A stretch of 64,000 bases of DNA from JAMHWF01 sp048500255 (GTDB lineage Bacteria > Pseudomonadota > Gammaproteobacteria > Burkholderiales > Burkholderiaceae_C): contig JASNYH010000004.1 of NCBI GenBank assembly GCA_048500255.1, positions 62,001 to 126,000 of the forward strand, read 5' to 3'. The position numbers and the translations under genes were made by a program. Positions 7,475-15,717 of this stretch are shown here, piece after piece. Position 1 is the stretch's first letter. Every line of letters begins with the position of its first letter. Under the pieces are notes generated by a model. It was given only the letters and a program-made list of their open reading frames with translations. It did not search any database and was not told where the DNA came from.

Positions 7475-10076
7475 ACGGCCACTCCTCGTATTCCCGGTCG
7501 CGCGGCGGATCGAACCCGAAGCAGGCCGTCCGCGCCCGAGCGGCAAACCACATGTCCCGGAGCGGGGTCGTCAGGCCGAGCGGCTGGCTCCGCAGGTGGC
7601 CCGGTTTCGCGAGGAGTTCCAGCGCTACAGCGCCAGCATCCGGCAGACCGTCGATGGGCTTGAGCCTGAGACCGTCCTCGTGATCGAGATTGCCGGAAGC
7701 GTGAAGGACTTCAAGCAGGCGGTCGACAGCACCGAGGGTCTTGAGTGGCTCGGCGAATGGGATGCCGAGGAAGAGGCTGACGATGACTTCTACGAGGTCA
7801 ATGACCGAGGCGAGCGCCGACAGGTCCCTGTCGCGGGCAGGCTATTCATATCCATGGTCAACGAGGCCGGCATGCGTGAGCTGCTTGGCCTGTGGGACAC
7901 GTGGCAGCGGGGCCAGGCCCTGCCGCACGGACGCACCAAGTGGCGTGATGTCTTCGCCCAGACCCGTGTCATTCGCCGTTGGGGTATCCAGGAGACGCTC
8001 AACGAGACCGGCATGCTCGCGCGCTGGCGCGAACTCGTCGAGCCGCTCGATGACGGCACGATCGTGCCCTGCCAGATCGAACTCTTTTACCGGCAGCGCC
8101 CCGAGCGGCGGCGCGCCAACGAAGATGCCATCCGAAGTTTGACGGCCGAGCTTGATGGCGCACCCCTCGGCGGCTTCATCGATATGCCGCCGATCAACTT
8201 CCATGCCGTGAAGGTGGGGCTGCCCGCCGGCCGTGTGCGGGATCTCATTGACGCGCTTGACGACGGCCGGGTCGATGTCGACGCCCAGCTCTTCAACTTT
8301 CAGGGCGTGATGTACGTCCGCCCCACCGGGCAGGCGATCCCGTCTGACGGGGAGGCGGCGCCCGAGGAAGTGGCGTTCGCGGAAGCGGAGGACGTGGCTC
8401 CTCCGGTCGTGGCCATTCTGGATGGCGTCCCCAACACCCAGCATGCGGCGCTTCGTGGCCGGGTGCAGATCGATGATGCGTTCGACCTCGCACGGCTTTA
8501 TCAGCCGGGCGAGCGGCGACACGGGTCGTCGATGGCTTCGCTGGTCATTCATGGTGAGCAGCCTGGAGGCGGTAGCGCCCTCGCGCGGCAGGTCTATCAC
8601 GTGCCCGTGCTCCAGCCCGACGAGCATGCGAGGGGCTTTGGGCATCGCCGGGAGCATGTGCCGGACACAGCGTTCCTCGAAGACCGCATTGAGCGGGCGG
8701 TTCGCCGAATGCTGGAGGGCGACGGAGTTTTGGAGCCTCAGGCGCCCGGCGTGAGGTTCATCAATCTCTCGATCGGCGATCCCGACCGACCCTTCATCCA
8801 CTCGCCAAGCCCATTGGCGCGTCTCCTTGACTATCTCGCCTGGAGATACAAGGTTCTCTTCTGCGTGAGCGCCGGCAACTACACAGGGCCCATTGACCTT
8901 GGGCTGACACACGCCGCGTTCTCGGCTCTCGCGCCTGCCGAGCGTCACGCGAGGGTCGTCCGCGCGATCAGCAACCAGTTGAGTGCGAGGCGGCTCCTGG
9001 CACCGGCCGAAGCACTCAACGTGGTCACCGTCGGAGCCCTTCATGCCGACGAGTCGGGAGCCTATGTGCCCGGCCTGCGCGCAGACCTCATCGATCAGGT
9101 CAATGTATTCAGCCCGGCCACCCGTTTTGGTCACGGCTTCAGGCGATCGATGAAGCCAGAGATCTTCCTTCCTGGTGGCCGGCAGCTCTATGACACGCCG
9201 GTCGCGGCAGGACAGAGCTATACGCCATCACTTCAGCTTCGGGCTCCAGGTCAGCGGGTTGCCTTTGATAGCGACGCGCCCGGCGAACTGAGCCACACCG
9301 TGCACACGCGCGGGACCAGCAACGCGGCGGCGCTGGCGACACGCGCTGCGGCGTTCGTCCATGAGGCGCTCGGGGAAGTGCGGACGGTCGACGGCCGGCC
9401 TTTGCCGGCCGACAAGGAGAGCGTCGCCGTCAAGGCGCTACTCGTCCATTGCGCACGGCATGACGAGGGAACAGCTGGCCTCCTCCGGGCGGCTCTGCGT
9501 ACTCCCGAGAACGGACGCAAGTTCCGAGAGATCACCGGCCGTTATCTTGGCTATGGGGCGCTCGATCTTCAGCGGGTGCTTGAATGCACCGAGCAGCGCG
9601 GAACCCTTGTTGCCTGCGACGACATCAGCGAGAACGAGATCCACGAGTACCGGCTGCCATTGCCGGTGGAGCTATCGGCAAGTACTCATTGGCGACGCCT
9701 GGTCGTGACATTGGCCTGGTTCTCGCCTATGAACTTCGCCCATCGCAACCTTCGTGAGGCGCGTCTCGAGGTTCAGCCGGTCGGCAAGTGGGAAGATGTG
9801 CCGCTGAGACTTGGCCGCGTCAATGCCGATCACAACCAGGTCCTGCGCGGCACGGTTCAGCATGAAGTGCTTGAGGCGGACGACCTCATCGCGGCGATCG
9901 TCGACGGCGACACGCTGGCCCTCAGGGTCACGTGCAAGGCGGATGCGACCGCGCGCCTTGACGAGCAGATCCCCTACGCGCTTGCCATCACCCTTGAAGT
10001 GGGCGAAGGTGTGGCGATACCGCTCTACACCCGCCTGCGTGAAGGCATCCGACAGCAGGTGCGGGTCGCGGCTTGA
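7467..10076 (+). CDS. ietS: subtilisin-like serine protease (S8 family), IetS-like
   Basis: 869 residues. A long N-terminal region of about 310 residues without a recognised fold precedes an S8 peptidase domain with an intact catalytic triad: Asp319 in VVAILDGVPN, His352 in RRHGSSMASLV and Ser618 in TRGTSNAAALATRAA. The oxyanion Asn471 is in CVSAGNYTG. A beta-rich C-terminal region (about 690-869) follows. No signal peptide or membrane segment is seen, so the enzyme is probably intracellular, unlike most subtilisins. Translational coupling to the AAA gene indicates an ATP-gated protease pair, as in IetAS. How the protease is triggered and what it cleaves cannot be read here. Confidence 0.8.
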   Translation: MPERPLLVFPVARRIEPEAGRPRPSGKPHVPERGRQAERLAPQVARFREEFQRYSASIRQTVDGLEPETVLVIEIAGSVKDFKQAVDSTEGLEWLGEWDAEEEADDDFYEVNDRGERRQVPVAGRLFISMVNEAGMRELLGLWDTWQRGQALPHGRTKWRDVFAQTRVIRRWGIQETLNETGMLARWRELVEPLDDGTIVPCQIELFYRQRPERRRANEDAIRSLTAELDGAPLGGFIDMPPINFHAVKVGLPAGRVRDLIDALDDGRVDVDAQLFNFQGVMYVRPTGQAIPSDGEAAPEEVAFAEAEDVAPPVVAILDGVPNTQHAALRGRVQIDDAFDLARLYQPGERRHGSSMASLVIHGEQPGGGSALARQVYHVPVLQPDEHARGFGHRREHVPDTAFLEDRIERAVRRMLEGDGVLEPQAPGVRFINLSIGDPDRPFIHSPSPLARLLDYLAWRYKVLFCVSAGNYTGPIDLGLTHAAFSALAPAERHARVVRAISNQLSARRLLAPAEALNVVTVGALHADESGAYVPGLRADLIDQVNVFSPATRFGHGFRRSMKPEIFLPGGRQLYDTPVAAGQSYTPSLQLRAPGQRVAFDSDAPGELSHTVHTRGTSNAAALATRAAAFVHEALGEVRTVDGRPLPADKESVAVKALLVHCARHDEGTAGLLRAALRTPENGRKFREITGRYLGYGALDLQRVLECTEQRGTLVACDDISENEIHEYRLPLPVELSASTHWRRLVVTLAWFSPMNFAHRNLREARLEVQPVGKWEDVPLRLGRVNADHNQVLRGTVQHEVLEADDLIAAIVDGDTLALRVTCKADATARLDEQIPYALAITLEVGEGVAIPLYTRLREGIRQQVRVAA

Positions 10077-10155
10077 ACAAGATGAACGAACTACGTGACC
10101 ACATGGCGTCCCGGGCTTCAATTCGCACCGCTAACCGCACGACCGCCTTCGCACG

Positions 10156-11115
10156 ATGGATACGATCCTAAAGAACGCTATCGCATCGATCCAGCTTGGG
10201 GTGGAGGACTTCCAGTCCGGTGACGAACGGCGCAGTCTGTCTGCGGTCAGGAACCTGACGGCAGGCATCCTGCTGTTGTTCAAGGAGAAGCTCCGCCAGC
10301 TCTCGCCCGCAGGCTCCGACGAAGTCCTCATCAAGAAGAACATCCGCCCGACTCCCAGCGCCGGTGGCGGCGTGACGTTTCAGGGCGAAGGCAAGAAGAC
10401 CGTGGACGTTCAAGAGATCAAGGAACGCTTCCAGTCCCTGGGTGTGGAAGCCGACTTTGGCCGTGTGGATGAGGTCATTCGGCTGCGCAATGACATCGAG
10501 CACTACCGGACTGGCGCCACGGCGGAGACCATCAAAGTGGCCTTAGCGAAGTCCTTCGTTGTCATCCGCGACTTCATCGCGGCGGAACTGAACGAAGACC
10601 CAGCCGATTTGCTTGGTGAGCCCACCTGGGGCACGCTGCTCGAAGAGAACGATGTCTATGAGCGCGAGCTTGCAGCGTGTCGCGCTGCCCTCGATGAGGT
10701 TGACTGGGATTCGGCGGCGCTGCAGCAGATTGCGCATCACATTCGCTGCCAGCACTGCGGGTCGGACTTGGTTCGACCCACTGACCCGCAGGTCGAGCAC
10801 CACTACCAGCTCGAACTTCGATGCTCCTCCTGCGGTCAGGAGTCGTTGTTCGACGACGTGATCGAAGCAGCCGTTGGCAACTTCTACGAATGGGAGACAT
10901 ACGTCGCCATGACCGACGGCGGGGATCGGCCTACCGCAACATGCCACGAATGCGGCAGGGAAACGTTCCTCATCGACGAGGGCAAATGTGTCGCCTGCAA
11001 GGGCGAGCTGGAGTTCACCGAGTGCGCGATCTGCGGCGAGGGCCTAGGCCCGGATGACCAAGACAACAATGGTCTTTGTGGCTATCACGCCTGGCAGGCG
11101 CAGAAAGACGATTGA
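10156..11115 (+). CDS. HEPN-like protein with C-terminal zinc ribbons, third gene of the IetAS-like locus
   Basis: 319 residues. The N-terminal 150 are helical and contain RLRNDIEHYR, with R111 and H116 forming an Rx4H motif as in HEPN ribonucleases and toxins. The C-terminal half carries pairs C198/C201 and C223/C226 (first ribbon), C263/C266 and C278/C281 (second ribbon), then C290/C293 with C308/H311, a possible third zinc site. The order suggests a helical effector or sensor fused to nucleic-acid- or protein-binding zinc modules. It starts 79 bp after the protease gene on the same strand, with no strong ribosome binding site at its ATG. HEPN assignment rests on the motif and helical character only, so enzymatic activity is unproven. 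Confidence 0.65.
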   Translation: MDTILKNAIASIQLGVEDFQSGDERRSLSAVRNLTAGILLLFKEKLRQLSPAGSDEVLIKKNIRPTPSAGGGVTFQGEGKKTVDVQEIKERFQSLGVEADFGRVDEVIRLRNDIEHYRTGATAETIKVALAKSFVVIRDFIAAELNEDPADLLGEPTWGTLLEENDVYERELAACRAALDEVDWDSAALQQIAHHIRCQHCGSDLVRPTDPQVEHHYQLELRCSSCGQESLFDDVIEAAVGNFYEWETYVAMTDGGDRPTATCHECGRETFLIDEGKCVACKGELEFTECAICGEGLGPDDQDNNGLCGYHAWQAQKDD

Positions 11116-11379
11116 ACGGGGAAACCATCCCGGATGCCTCGGCTAGTTGCATCGCCAGGATGAATGTCGTCAGCCGCCGGCGATCGGTCGCTTCCAGATG
11201 TAGACCGGTCGACCGCTCATCGAGCCACTCAGTTTCCGAATTCTGCGGGTCGCTGCCGTTCGCCCGACCACAGTCGAACGTCGCAGATCAGTCTGAAGCG
11301 GACCGCCCAAGCGGCAAGTGACGCGACGGCTACTGCACGGCTACCACTGCCGCTTGACGGCCCGAGGAAAGCGAAGCGG
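11116..11379. other. non-coding right edge of the island
   Basis: No gene is supported between the HEPN-like gene and the convergent crotonase gene. It contains GTCTGAAGCGGA at 11290-11301, identical to 12 bp at 5511-5522 on the other side of the island. No tRNA end, integrase gene or long direct repeat was seen. Confidence 0.4.
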
Positions 11380-12168
11380 TCATCGCATCGCGCCCGGCTT
11401 CCTCTTCTCCACAAACGCCAACACCCCCTCCAGCGCCTCCGGCTCCATCATGTTGCACGCCATCGCCTCGCTGGCGATGTCGTAGGCCTGCTCGATGCCG
11501 GCTTCCATCTGGCGATAGAACTGCTGCTTGCCGATCGCGATGGCGACGCGCGGCTTGCCGACGATGCGGGTGACGAGCGCCTCGACCGCGGCGTCGAGCT
11601 CGGCGGGCGGCGCGACGCGGTTGACGAGTCCCCTCGCCTTCGCCTCGTTGGCGTCGATGAAGTCGCCCGTCAGCAGCATCTCCATCGCCTGCTTGCGGCC
11701 CATGTTGCGGCCGAGCGCGACGCTGGGCGTCGAGCAGAAGAGGCCCAGGTTGACGCCGCTCACGGCAAAGGTGGCCGTGTCGGCCGCGACGGCCAGGTCG
11801 CACATCGCGACGAGCTGGCAGCCAGCGGCGGTGGCGATGCCCTGCACTTTCGCGATCACGGGGATCGGCAGCTTCTGCACCGCCAGCATCACGTCGCCGC
11901 ACTGCGTGAACAGCTTGCGGTAGTAGCTGTGCGAGGGGTCGGCGCGCATCTCCTTCAAGTCGTGCCCGGCGCAGAACGCCTTGCCGGTGGCGGCGAGCAC
12001 GACGACGCGCGCGCTGTCGTCGTGGGCCAGCGCGTCCAGCTCGGCCTGCAGCGCGTCGAGCATGCCTTCGCTGAGGGCGTTGTACTGCTGCGGGCGATTC
12101 AACGTCAGCGTGACGACGCCGCGCGCGTCCTGCTGCTTGAGCACGTAGGGGGTGTCGTTCGGATTCAT
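11380..12168 (-). CDS. enoyl-CoA hydratase/isomerase family protein, ECHDC3-like
   Basis: 262 residues with the crotonase fold: TLTLNRPQQYNALS, the oxyanion-hole segment FCAGHDLKEM and GIATAAGCQLVAMCDLAVAAD. Classical hydratases have a glutamate where this protein has Gln in AAGCQLV, and the second catalytic Glu is also absent (CSTPSVALGRNMG). This matches the ECHDC3-like branch rather than true enoyl-CoA hydratase, so the reaction is open. It starts 19 bp after the acyl-CoA ligase ends on the same strand, suggesting that both handle the same CoA thioester. The gene converges with the island from the right. Confidence 0.85.
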   Translation of the reverse strand: MNPNDTPYVLKQQDARGVVTLTLNRPQQYNALSEGMLDALQAELDALAHDDSARVVVLAATGKAFCAGHDLKEMRADPSHSYYRKLFTQCGDVMLAVQKLPIPVIAKVQGIATAAGCQLVAMCDLAVAADTATFAVSGVNLGLFCSTPSVALGRNMGRKQAMEMLLTGDFIDANEAKARGLVNRVAPPAELDAAVEALVTRIVGKPRVAIAIGKQQFYRQMEAGIEQAYDIASEAMACNMMEPEALEGVLAFVEKRKPGAMR

Positions 12169-12187
12169 CTCGCGTCTCTCCTGACTG

Positions 12188-13837
12188 CTATTCGATCGCG
12201 TTCTTCGACTTTGCCCGCTCGCGCAGCGCGAACTTCTGGATCTTGCCGGTCGACGTCTTCGGGATCGGCTCGAAGCGGATCTCGCGCGGCACCTTGTAGC
12301 CGGCGAGCAGCGTCTTGCAGTGCGCGACCAGCTCTTCGGCCGTCACCGGCCCGGCGTCGGGCTTGAGCTCGACATAGGCCACCGGCGTCTCGCCCCACTT
12401 GGGGTCGGGCCGCGCGACGACGGCGCAGGCCATCACGGCGGGGTGGCGGTAGAGCGCGTCTTCCACCTCGATCGAGCTGATGTTCTCGCCGCCGCTGATG
12501 ATGATGTCCTTGCTGCGGTCCTTGATCTTGACGTAGCGGTCGGGCTCCATCACGGCGAGGTCGCCGGTGTGGAACCAGCCGCCCTCGAACGCGGCGGCGG
12601 TCGACTTGGGGTTCTTCAGGTAGCCGCGCATCGTGATGTTGCCGCGGAACATGATCTCGCCCATCGTCTGGCCGTCGGCGGGCACTTCGTGCATCGTCTT
12701 CGGGTCGAGCACCGTCATGCCCTCCTGCAGCACGTAGCGCACGCCCTGGCGGCCGTTGAGGCGCGTCTGCTCCGAGAGGCTCTCGCTCGCCCAGCCGTCG
12801 CGCTTGACGGCCACCGCCGCCGGGCCGTAGACCTCCGTCAGGCCGTACACATGCGTGATGTCGAAGCCGATCTTTGCCATGCCCTCGATCATCGCGGCGG
12901 GCGGCGCGGCGCCGGCCACCATGCCGCGCACCTTCTGCCCGATGCCGGCGCGCAGCTCGGGCGGCGCCGTGACCAGCAGGTTGTGCACGATCGGCGCGGC
13001 GCAGTAGTGGTCGACGCCGTGCTCGCGCATCGCGTCGAGGATCGCCTTGGCCTCCACCCTGCGCAGGCAGACGTGCGTGCCGCCGAGCATCGCCACCGTC
13101 CACGGGAAGCACCAGCCGTTGCAGTGGAACATCGGCAGCGTCCACAGGTACTTCGGAAAGTGCGGCATCGTCCAGGTCGCCGCATTGCACACGGCGTTGA
13201 GGTAGGCGCCGCGGTGGTGCGTGACGACGCCCTTGGGGTCGCCCGTCGTGCCGCTGGTGTAGCTCACCGCAATGGCGTCCCACTCGTCGGCCGGGCCGGC
13301 CAGCACGGGCAGCGGCTCGTGATGCAGCAGCAGCGCCTCGTACTCGTGCTCGCCGAGGCGGTGGCCCGCGCCGGTGTACTCGGTGTCGTCGACGTCGATC
13401 ACGATCGGCTCGCGGTGGTGCTCGGCCTTCAGGATCATCAGCACCTGCTGCATCGTGGTCGAGAACTCGCGGTCGGTGATCAGCACCTGGCATTCGCAGT
13501 GGTTGAGCTGCCAGGCCAGCAGCGGCGCGTCGAGCCGCGTGTTGAGCGTGTTGAGCACGGCGTTGAGGGCCGGCACGGCGTAGTGCGCCTCGACCATCTC
13601 GGGCGTGTTGGGCAGCATCGTGCTGACCGTCGTGCCGCGGCCGACGCCCATCGACTTCAAGGCCGCGGCCAGGCGCGCCGAGCGCTCGCGCACCTGCGCC
13701 CAGGTGTAGCGGCGCTTGCCGTGCACCACCGCCGGCAGGTCGCCGAACACCTCGGCGCTGCGCTCGACGAAGCTCACCGGGCTGAGCGCGACGTAGTTGG
13801 CCGCGTTCCTGTCCAGACCCTGGTCGTAGATGCTCAT
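12188..13837 (-). CDS. AMP-forming acyl-CoA ligase
   Basis: 549 residues of the ANL adenylating superfamily, converting a carboxylate, ATP and CoA to acyl-CoA. Motifs: P-loop SYTSGTTGDPKGVV, YGLTEVYGP (A5), GWFHTGDLAVM (A7), KDRSKDIIISGGENISSIEVE (A8 hinge) and the catalytic lysine in PKTSTGKIQKFALRE. Overall it resembles medium-chain or methylmercaptopropionyl-CoA ligases (DmdB-like). The ATG at 13837 (MSIYDQGLDR) is the usual family start; the open frame upstream is antisense or out-of-phase to the sulfhydrylase gene. It lies 14 bp downstream of that gene, within a four-gene minus-strand run. Confidence 0.88.
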   Translation of the reverse strand: MSIYDQGLDRNAANYVALSPVSFVERSAEVFGDLPAVVHGKRRYTWAQVRERSARLAAALKSMGVGRGTTVSTMLPNTPEMVEAHYAVPALNAVLNTLNTRLDAPLLAWQLNHCECQVLITDREFSTTMQQVLMILKAEHHREPIVIDVDDTEYTGAGHRLGEHEYEALLLHHEPLPVLAGPADEWDAIAVSYTSGTTGDPKGVVTHHRGAYLNAVCNAATWTMPHFPKYLWTLPMFHCNGWCFPWTVAMLGGTHVCLRRVEAKAILDAMREHGVDHYCAAPIVHNLLVTAPPELRAGIGQKVRGMVAGAAPPAAMIEGMAKIGFDITHVYGLTEVYGPAAVAVKRDGWASESLSEQTRLNGRQGVRYVLQEGMTVLDPKTMHEVPADGQTMGEIMFRGNITMRGYLKNPKSTAAAFEGGWFHTGDLAVMEPDRYVKIKDRSKDIIISGGENISSIEVEDALYRHPAVMACAVVARPDPKWGETPVAYVELKPDAGPVTAEELVAHCKTLLAGYKVPREIRFEPIPKTSTGKIQKFALRERAKSKNAIE

Positions 13838-13851
13838 GTCGTACTGCTCCG

Positions 13852-15135
13852 CTACGCGCCCGCCTTGGCGAGCGCCTGGTCGATGTCCCACAGGATGTCG
13901 TCGATGTGCTCGAGCCCGACGGAGATGCGCACCATGTCGGGCAGCACGCCGGCGGCCACCTGCTGCGCCTCGTCGAGCTGGCGGTGCGTCGTCGAGGCCG
14001 GATGGATGATCAGCGTGCGCGTGTCGCCGATGTTGGCGAGGTGACTCATGAACTGCGCCGACTCGATGAAGCGCACGCCGGCGTCGAGCCCGCCCTTCAC
14101 GCCGAAGGCGAGCAGGCCGGACGCGCCCTTCATCTGCTTCGTCGTCAGTTCGTGCTGCGGGTGCTCGGGTAGCCCCGGATAGCTGACCCAGCTCACGCGC
14201 GGGTGCTGCTGCAGGTACTTCGCCACCGCCAGCGCATTGGCGCAGTGGCGCTCCATGCGCAGCGGCAGCGTCTCGACGCCCTGCAGGATCTGCCACGCGC
14301 TCATCGGCGACAGCGTCGCGCCCCACACGCGCAGCGTCTCCATGCGCGCGCGCATCGAGAAGCCGAAGTCGCCGAAGGTCTCGTAGAACTTGACGCCGTG
14401 GTAGCCGGGCGAGGGCTCGGTCATGCCGGGAAACTTGCCGTTGTCCCACGGGAACTTGCCGCTCTCGACCACCACGCCGCCCAGCGTGGTGCCGTGGCCC
14501 GCGAGGTACTTGGTCGCCGAGTGCACGACGATGTCGGCGCCGAAGGCGATCGGGTTGCACAGCGCGGGCGACGGCACCGTGTTGTCGACGACGAGCGGCA
14601 CGCCGTGCGCGTGCGCCACGTCGGCCAGCGCGCGCAGGTCGGGCACGACGAGGCTCGGGTTGCCGAGCGACTCGACGAACACGGCGCGCGTGTTCGGCCG
14701 CATCGCGACGGCGAAGGCGTCGGGTTGCGTCGCGTCGACGAACGTCGTCTCGATGCCGTAGCGGCGGAAGTTGACCGCCAGCATCGTGACGCTACCGCCG
14801 TAGAGCGCGCCACCGGCGACGACGTGGTCGCCCTGCTGCAGCAGCGTCAGCAGCGCCAGCGCCTCGGCCGCCATGCCGCTGGCGGCGGCCACCGCGGCGC
14901 GCCCGCCCTCGAGCGCCGCGACGCGTTCCTCGAGCGCCGCCACGGTCGGGTTCGACAGCCGCGAGTAGACATTGCCGAAGGTCTGCAGGTTGAACAGGCT
15001 GGCCGCGTGGTCGGCGCTGTCGAAGACGAAGCTCGTTGTCTGGTAGATCGGCAGCGCGCGCGCGCCGGTCGCGGCGTCGGGGATCTGGCCGGCGTGGATC
15101 GCCAGCGTCTCGGGTTTGTACTGATGATCGGCCAT
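13852..15135 (-). CDS. O-acetylhomoserine sulfhydrylase (aminocarboxypropyltransferase)
   Basis: 427 residues, PLP-dependent Cys/Met metabolism family. The Schiff-base lysine is K209 in VVHSATKYLAGHGTTLGG. The N-terminal TLAIHAGQIPDAATGARALPIYQTTSFVF and the PLP-phosphate region YSRLSNPTVAALEERVAALEGG are as expected. The enzyme makes homocysteine from O-acetylhomoserine and sulfide, or methionine from methanethiol, in the cytoplasm. Neighbours are a CoA-binding protein upstream and the acyl-CoA ligase downstream. The ligase-sulfhydrylase pairing could mean reuse of a released thiol, but that is speculation. Confidence 0.93.
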   Translation of the reverse strand: MADHQYKPETLAIHAGQIPDAATGARALPIYQTTSFVFDSADHAASLFNLQTFGNVYSRLSNPTVAALEERVAALEGGRAAVAAASGMAAEALALLTLLQQGDHVVAGGALYGGSVTMLAVNFRRYGIETTFVDATQPDAFAVAMRPNTRAVFVESLGNPSLVVPDLRALADVAHAHGVPLVVDNTVPSPALCNPIAFGADIVVHSATKYLAGHGTTLGGVVVESGKFPWDNGKFPGMTEPSPGYHGVKFYETFGDFGFSMRARMETLRVWGATLSPMSAWQILQGVETLPLRMERHCANALAVAKYLQQHPRVSWVSYPGLPEHPQHELTTKQMKGASGLLAFGVKGGLDAGVRFIESAQFMSHLANIGDTRTLIIHPASTTHRQLDEAQQVAAGVLPDMVRISVGLEHIDDILWDIDQALAKAGA

Positions 15136-15156
15136 CGCGTCGCCCCCGCCCGTCGC

Positions 15157-15618
15157 TCACACCGGCCGCCGGGCCGACACCATGCGCGTGTTGACGCCGG
15201 CCCAGTGCAGCCCGCCGAAAAGGCGCGCGTGCTCGATCTTGACGCAGCGGTCCATCACGGTGTCGAGCCCGGCCTCGCGCGCCAGCCGCTCGGCCTGCGC
15301 GTTGACGACGCCGATCTGCTGCCACAGGCACGTGGCGCCGATCGCGACGGCGTCCTCGGCGAACGGCAGCACGTCGTCGGTGCGGCGGAAGACGTCGACG
15401 ATGTCGACGCCGTGCGGGATGTCGCGCAGCGAGGGATAGCACGGCGCGCCCAGCACCTCGCGGTAGCGCGGGTTGACCCCGACGACACGATATCCGTGGT
15501 GCTGCATGTACTTCGCGGCGAAGTAGCTCGGCCGGTGCCACTCGGCCGACAGTCCGACGACGGCGAGGGTGCGCGCCGTCTTGAGGATGCGGCGCAGTCC
15601 GGCGATGTCGTCGGTCAT
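15157..15618 (-). CDS. CoA-binding domain protein (YccU-like)
   Basis: 153 residues forming one Rossmann-type CoA-binding domain: ARTLAVVGLSAEWHRPSYFAAKYMQHHGYRVVGVNPRY, then VDIVDVFRRTDDVLPFAEDAVAIGATCLWQQIGV and VMDRCVKIEHARL. These small proteins resemble the N-terminal domain of succinyl-CoA ligase alpha; their role is not established. It is first in the minus-strand run, 21 bp before the sulfhydrylase. The ATG at 15618 suits the family start and is divergent from the kinase gene. Confidence 0.88.
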   Translation of the reverse strand: MTDDIAGLRRILKTARTLAVVGLSAEWHRPSYFAAKYMQHHGYRVVGVNPRYREVLGAPCYPSLRDIPHGVDIVDVFRRTDDVLPFAEDAVAIGATCLWQQIGVVNAQAERLAREAGLDTVMDRCVKIEHARLFGGLHWAGVNTRMVSARRPV

Positions 15619-15717
15619 GGGTGGGGCGCGGCGTGGGAGGAACCACTCTACCGCGTCGGGCACCGCAATGGCGGGAACATGCATTGCTGCTCCGCCTTGG
15701 AGGCAGGAGAACCAGCC

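Noticed and set aside
7842..9134. 430-residue minus-strand frame within the subtilase gene
   Set aside because: The plus-strand protease has an intact catalytic triad and is coupled to the ATPase gene; the antisense frame has no domain signal.
10082..10170. 29-codon ORF between the subtilase and HEPN-like genes
   Set aside because: It has no ribosome site or recognisable pattern and overlaps the next gene's start. The gap looks like ordinary spacing.
14203..15700. Upstream extension of the kinase frame to 1114 residues
   Set aside because: The extra residues are antisense to the sulfhydrylase and CoA-binding genes and have no domain. AGGAG followed by ATG at 15718 marks the real start.
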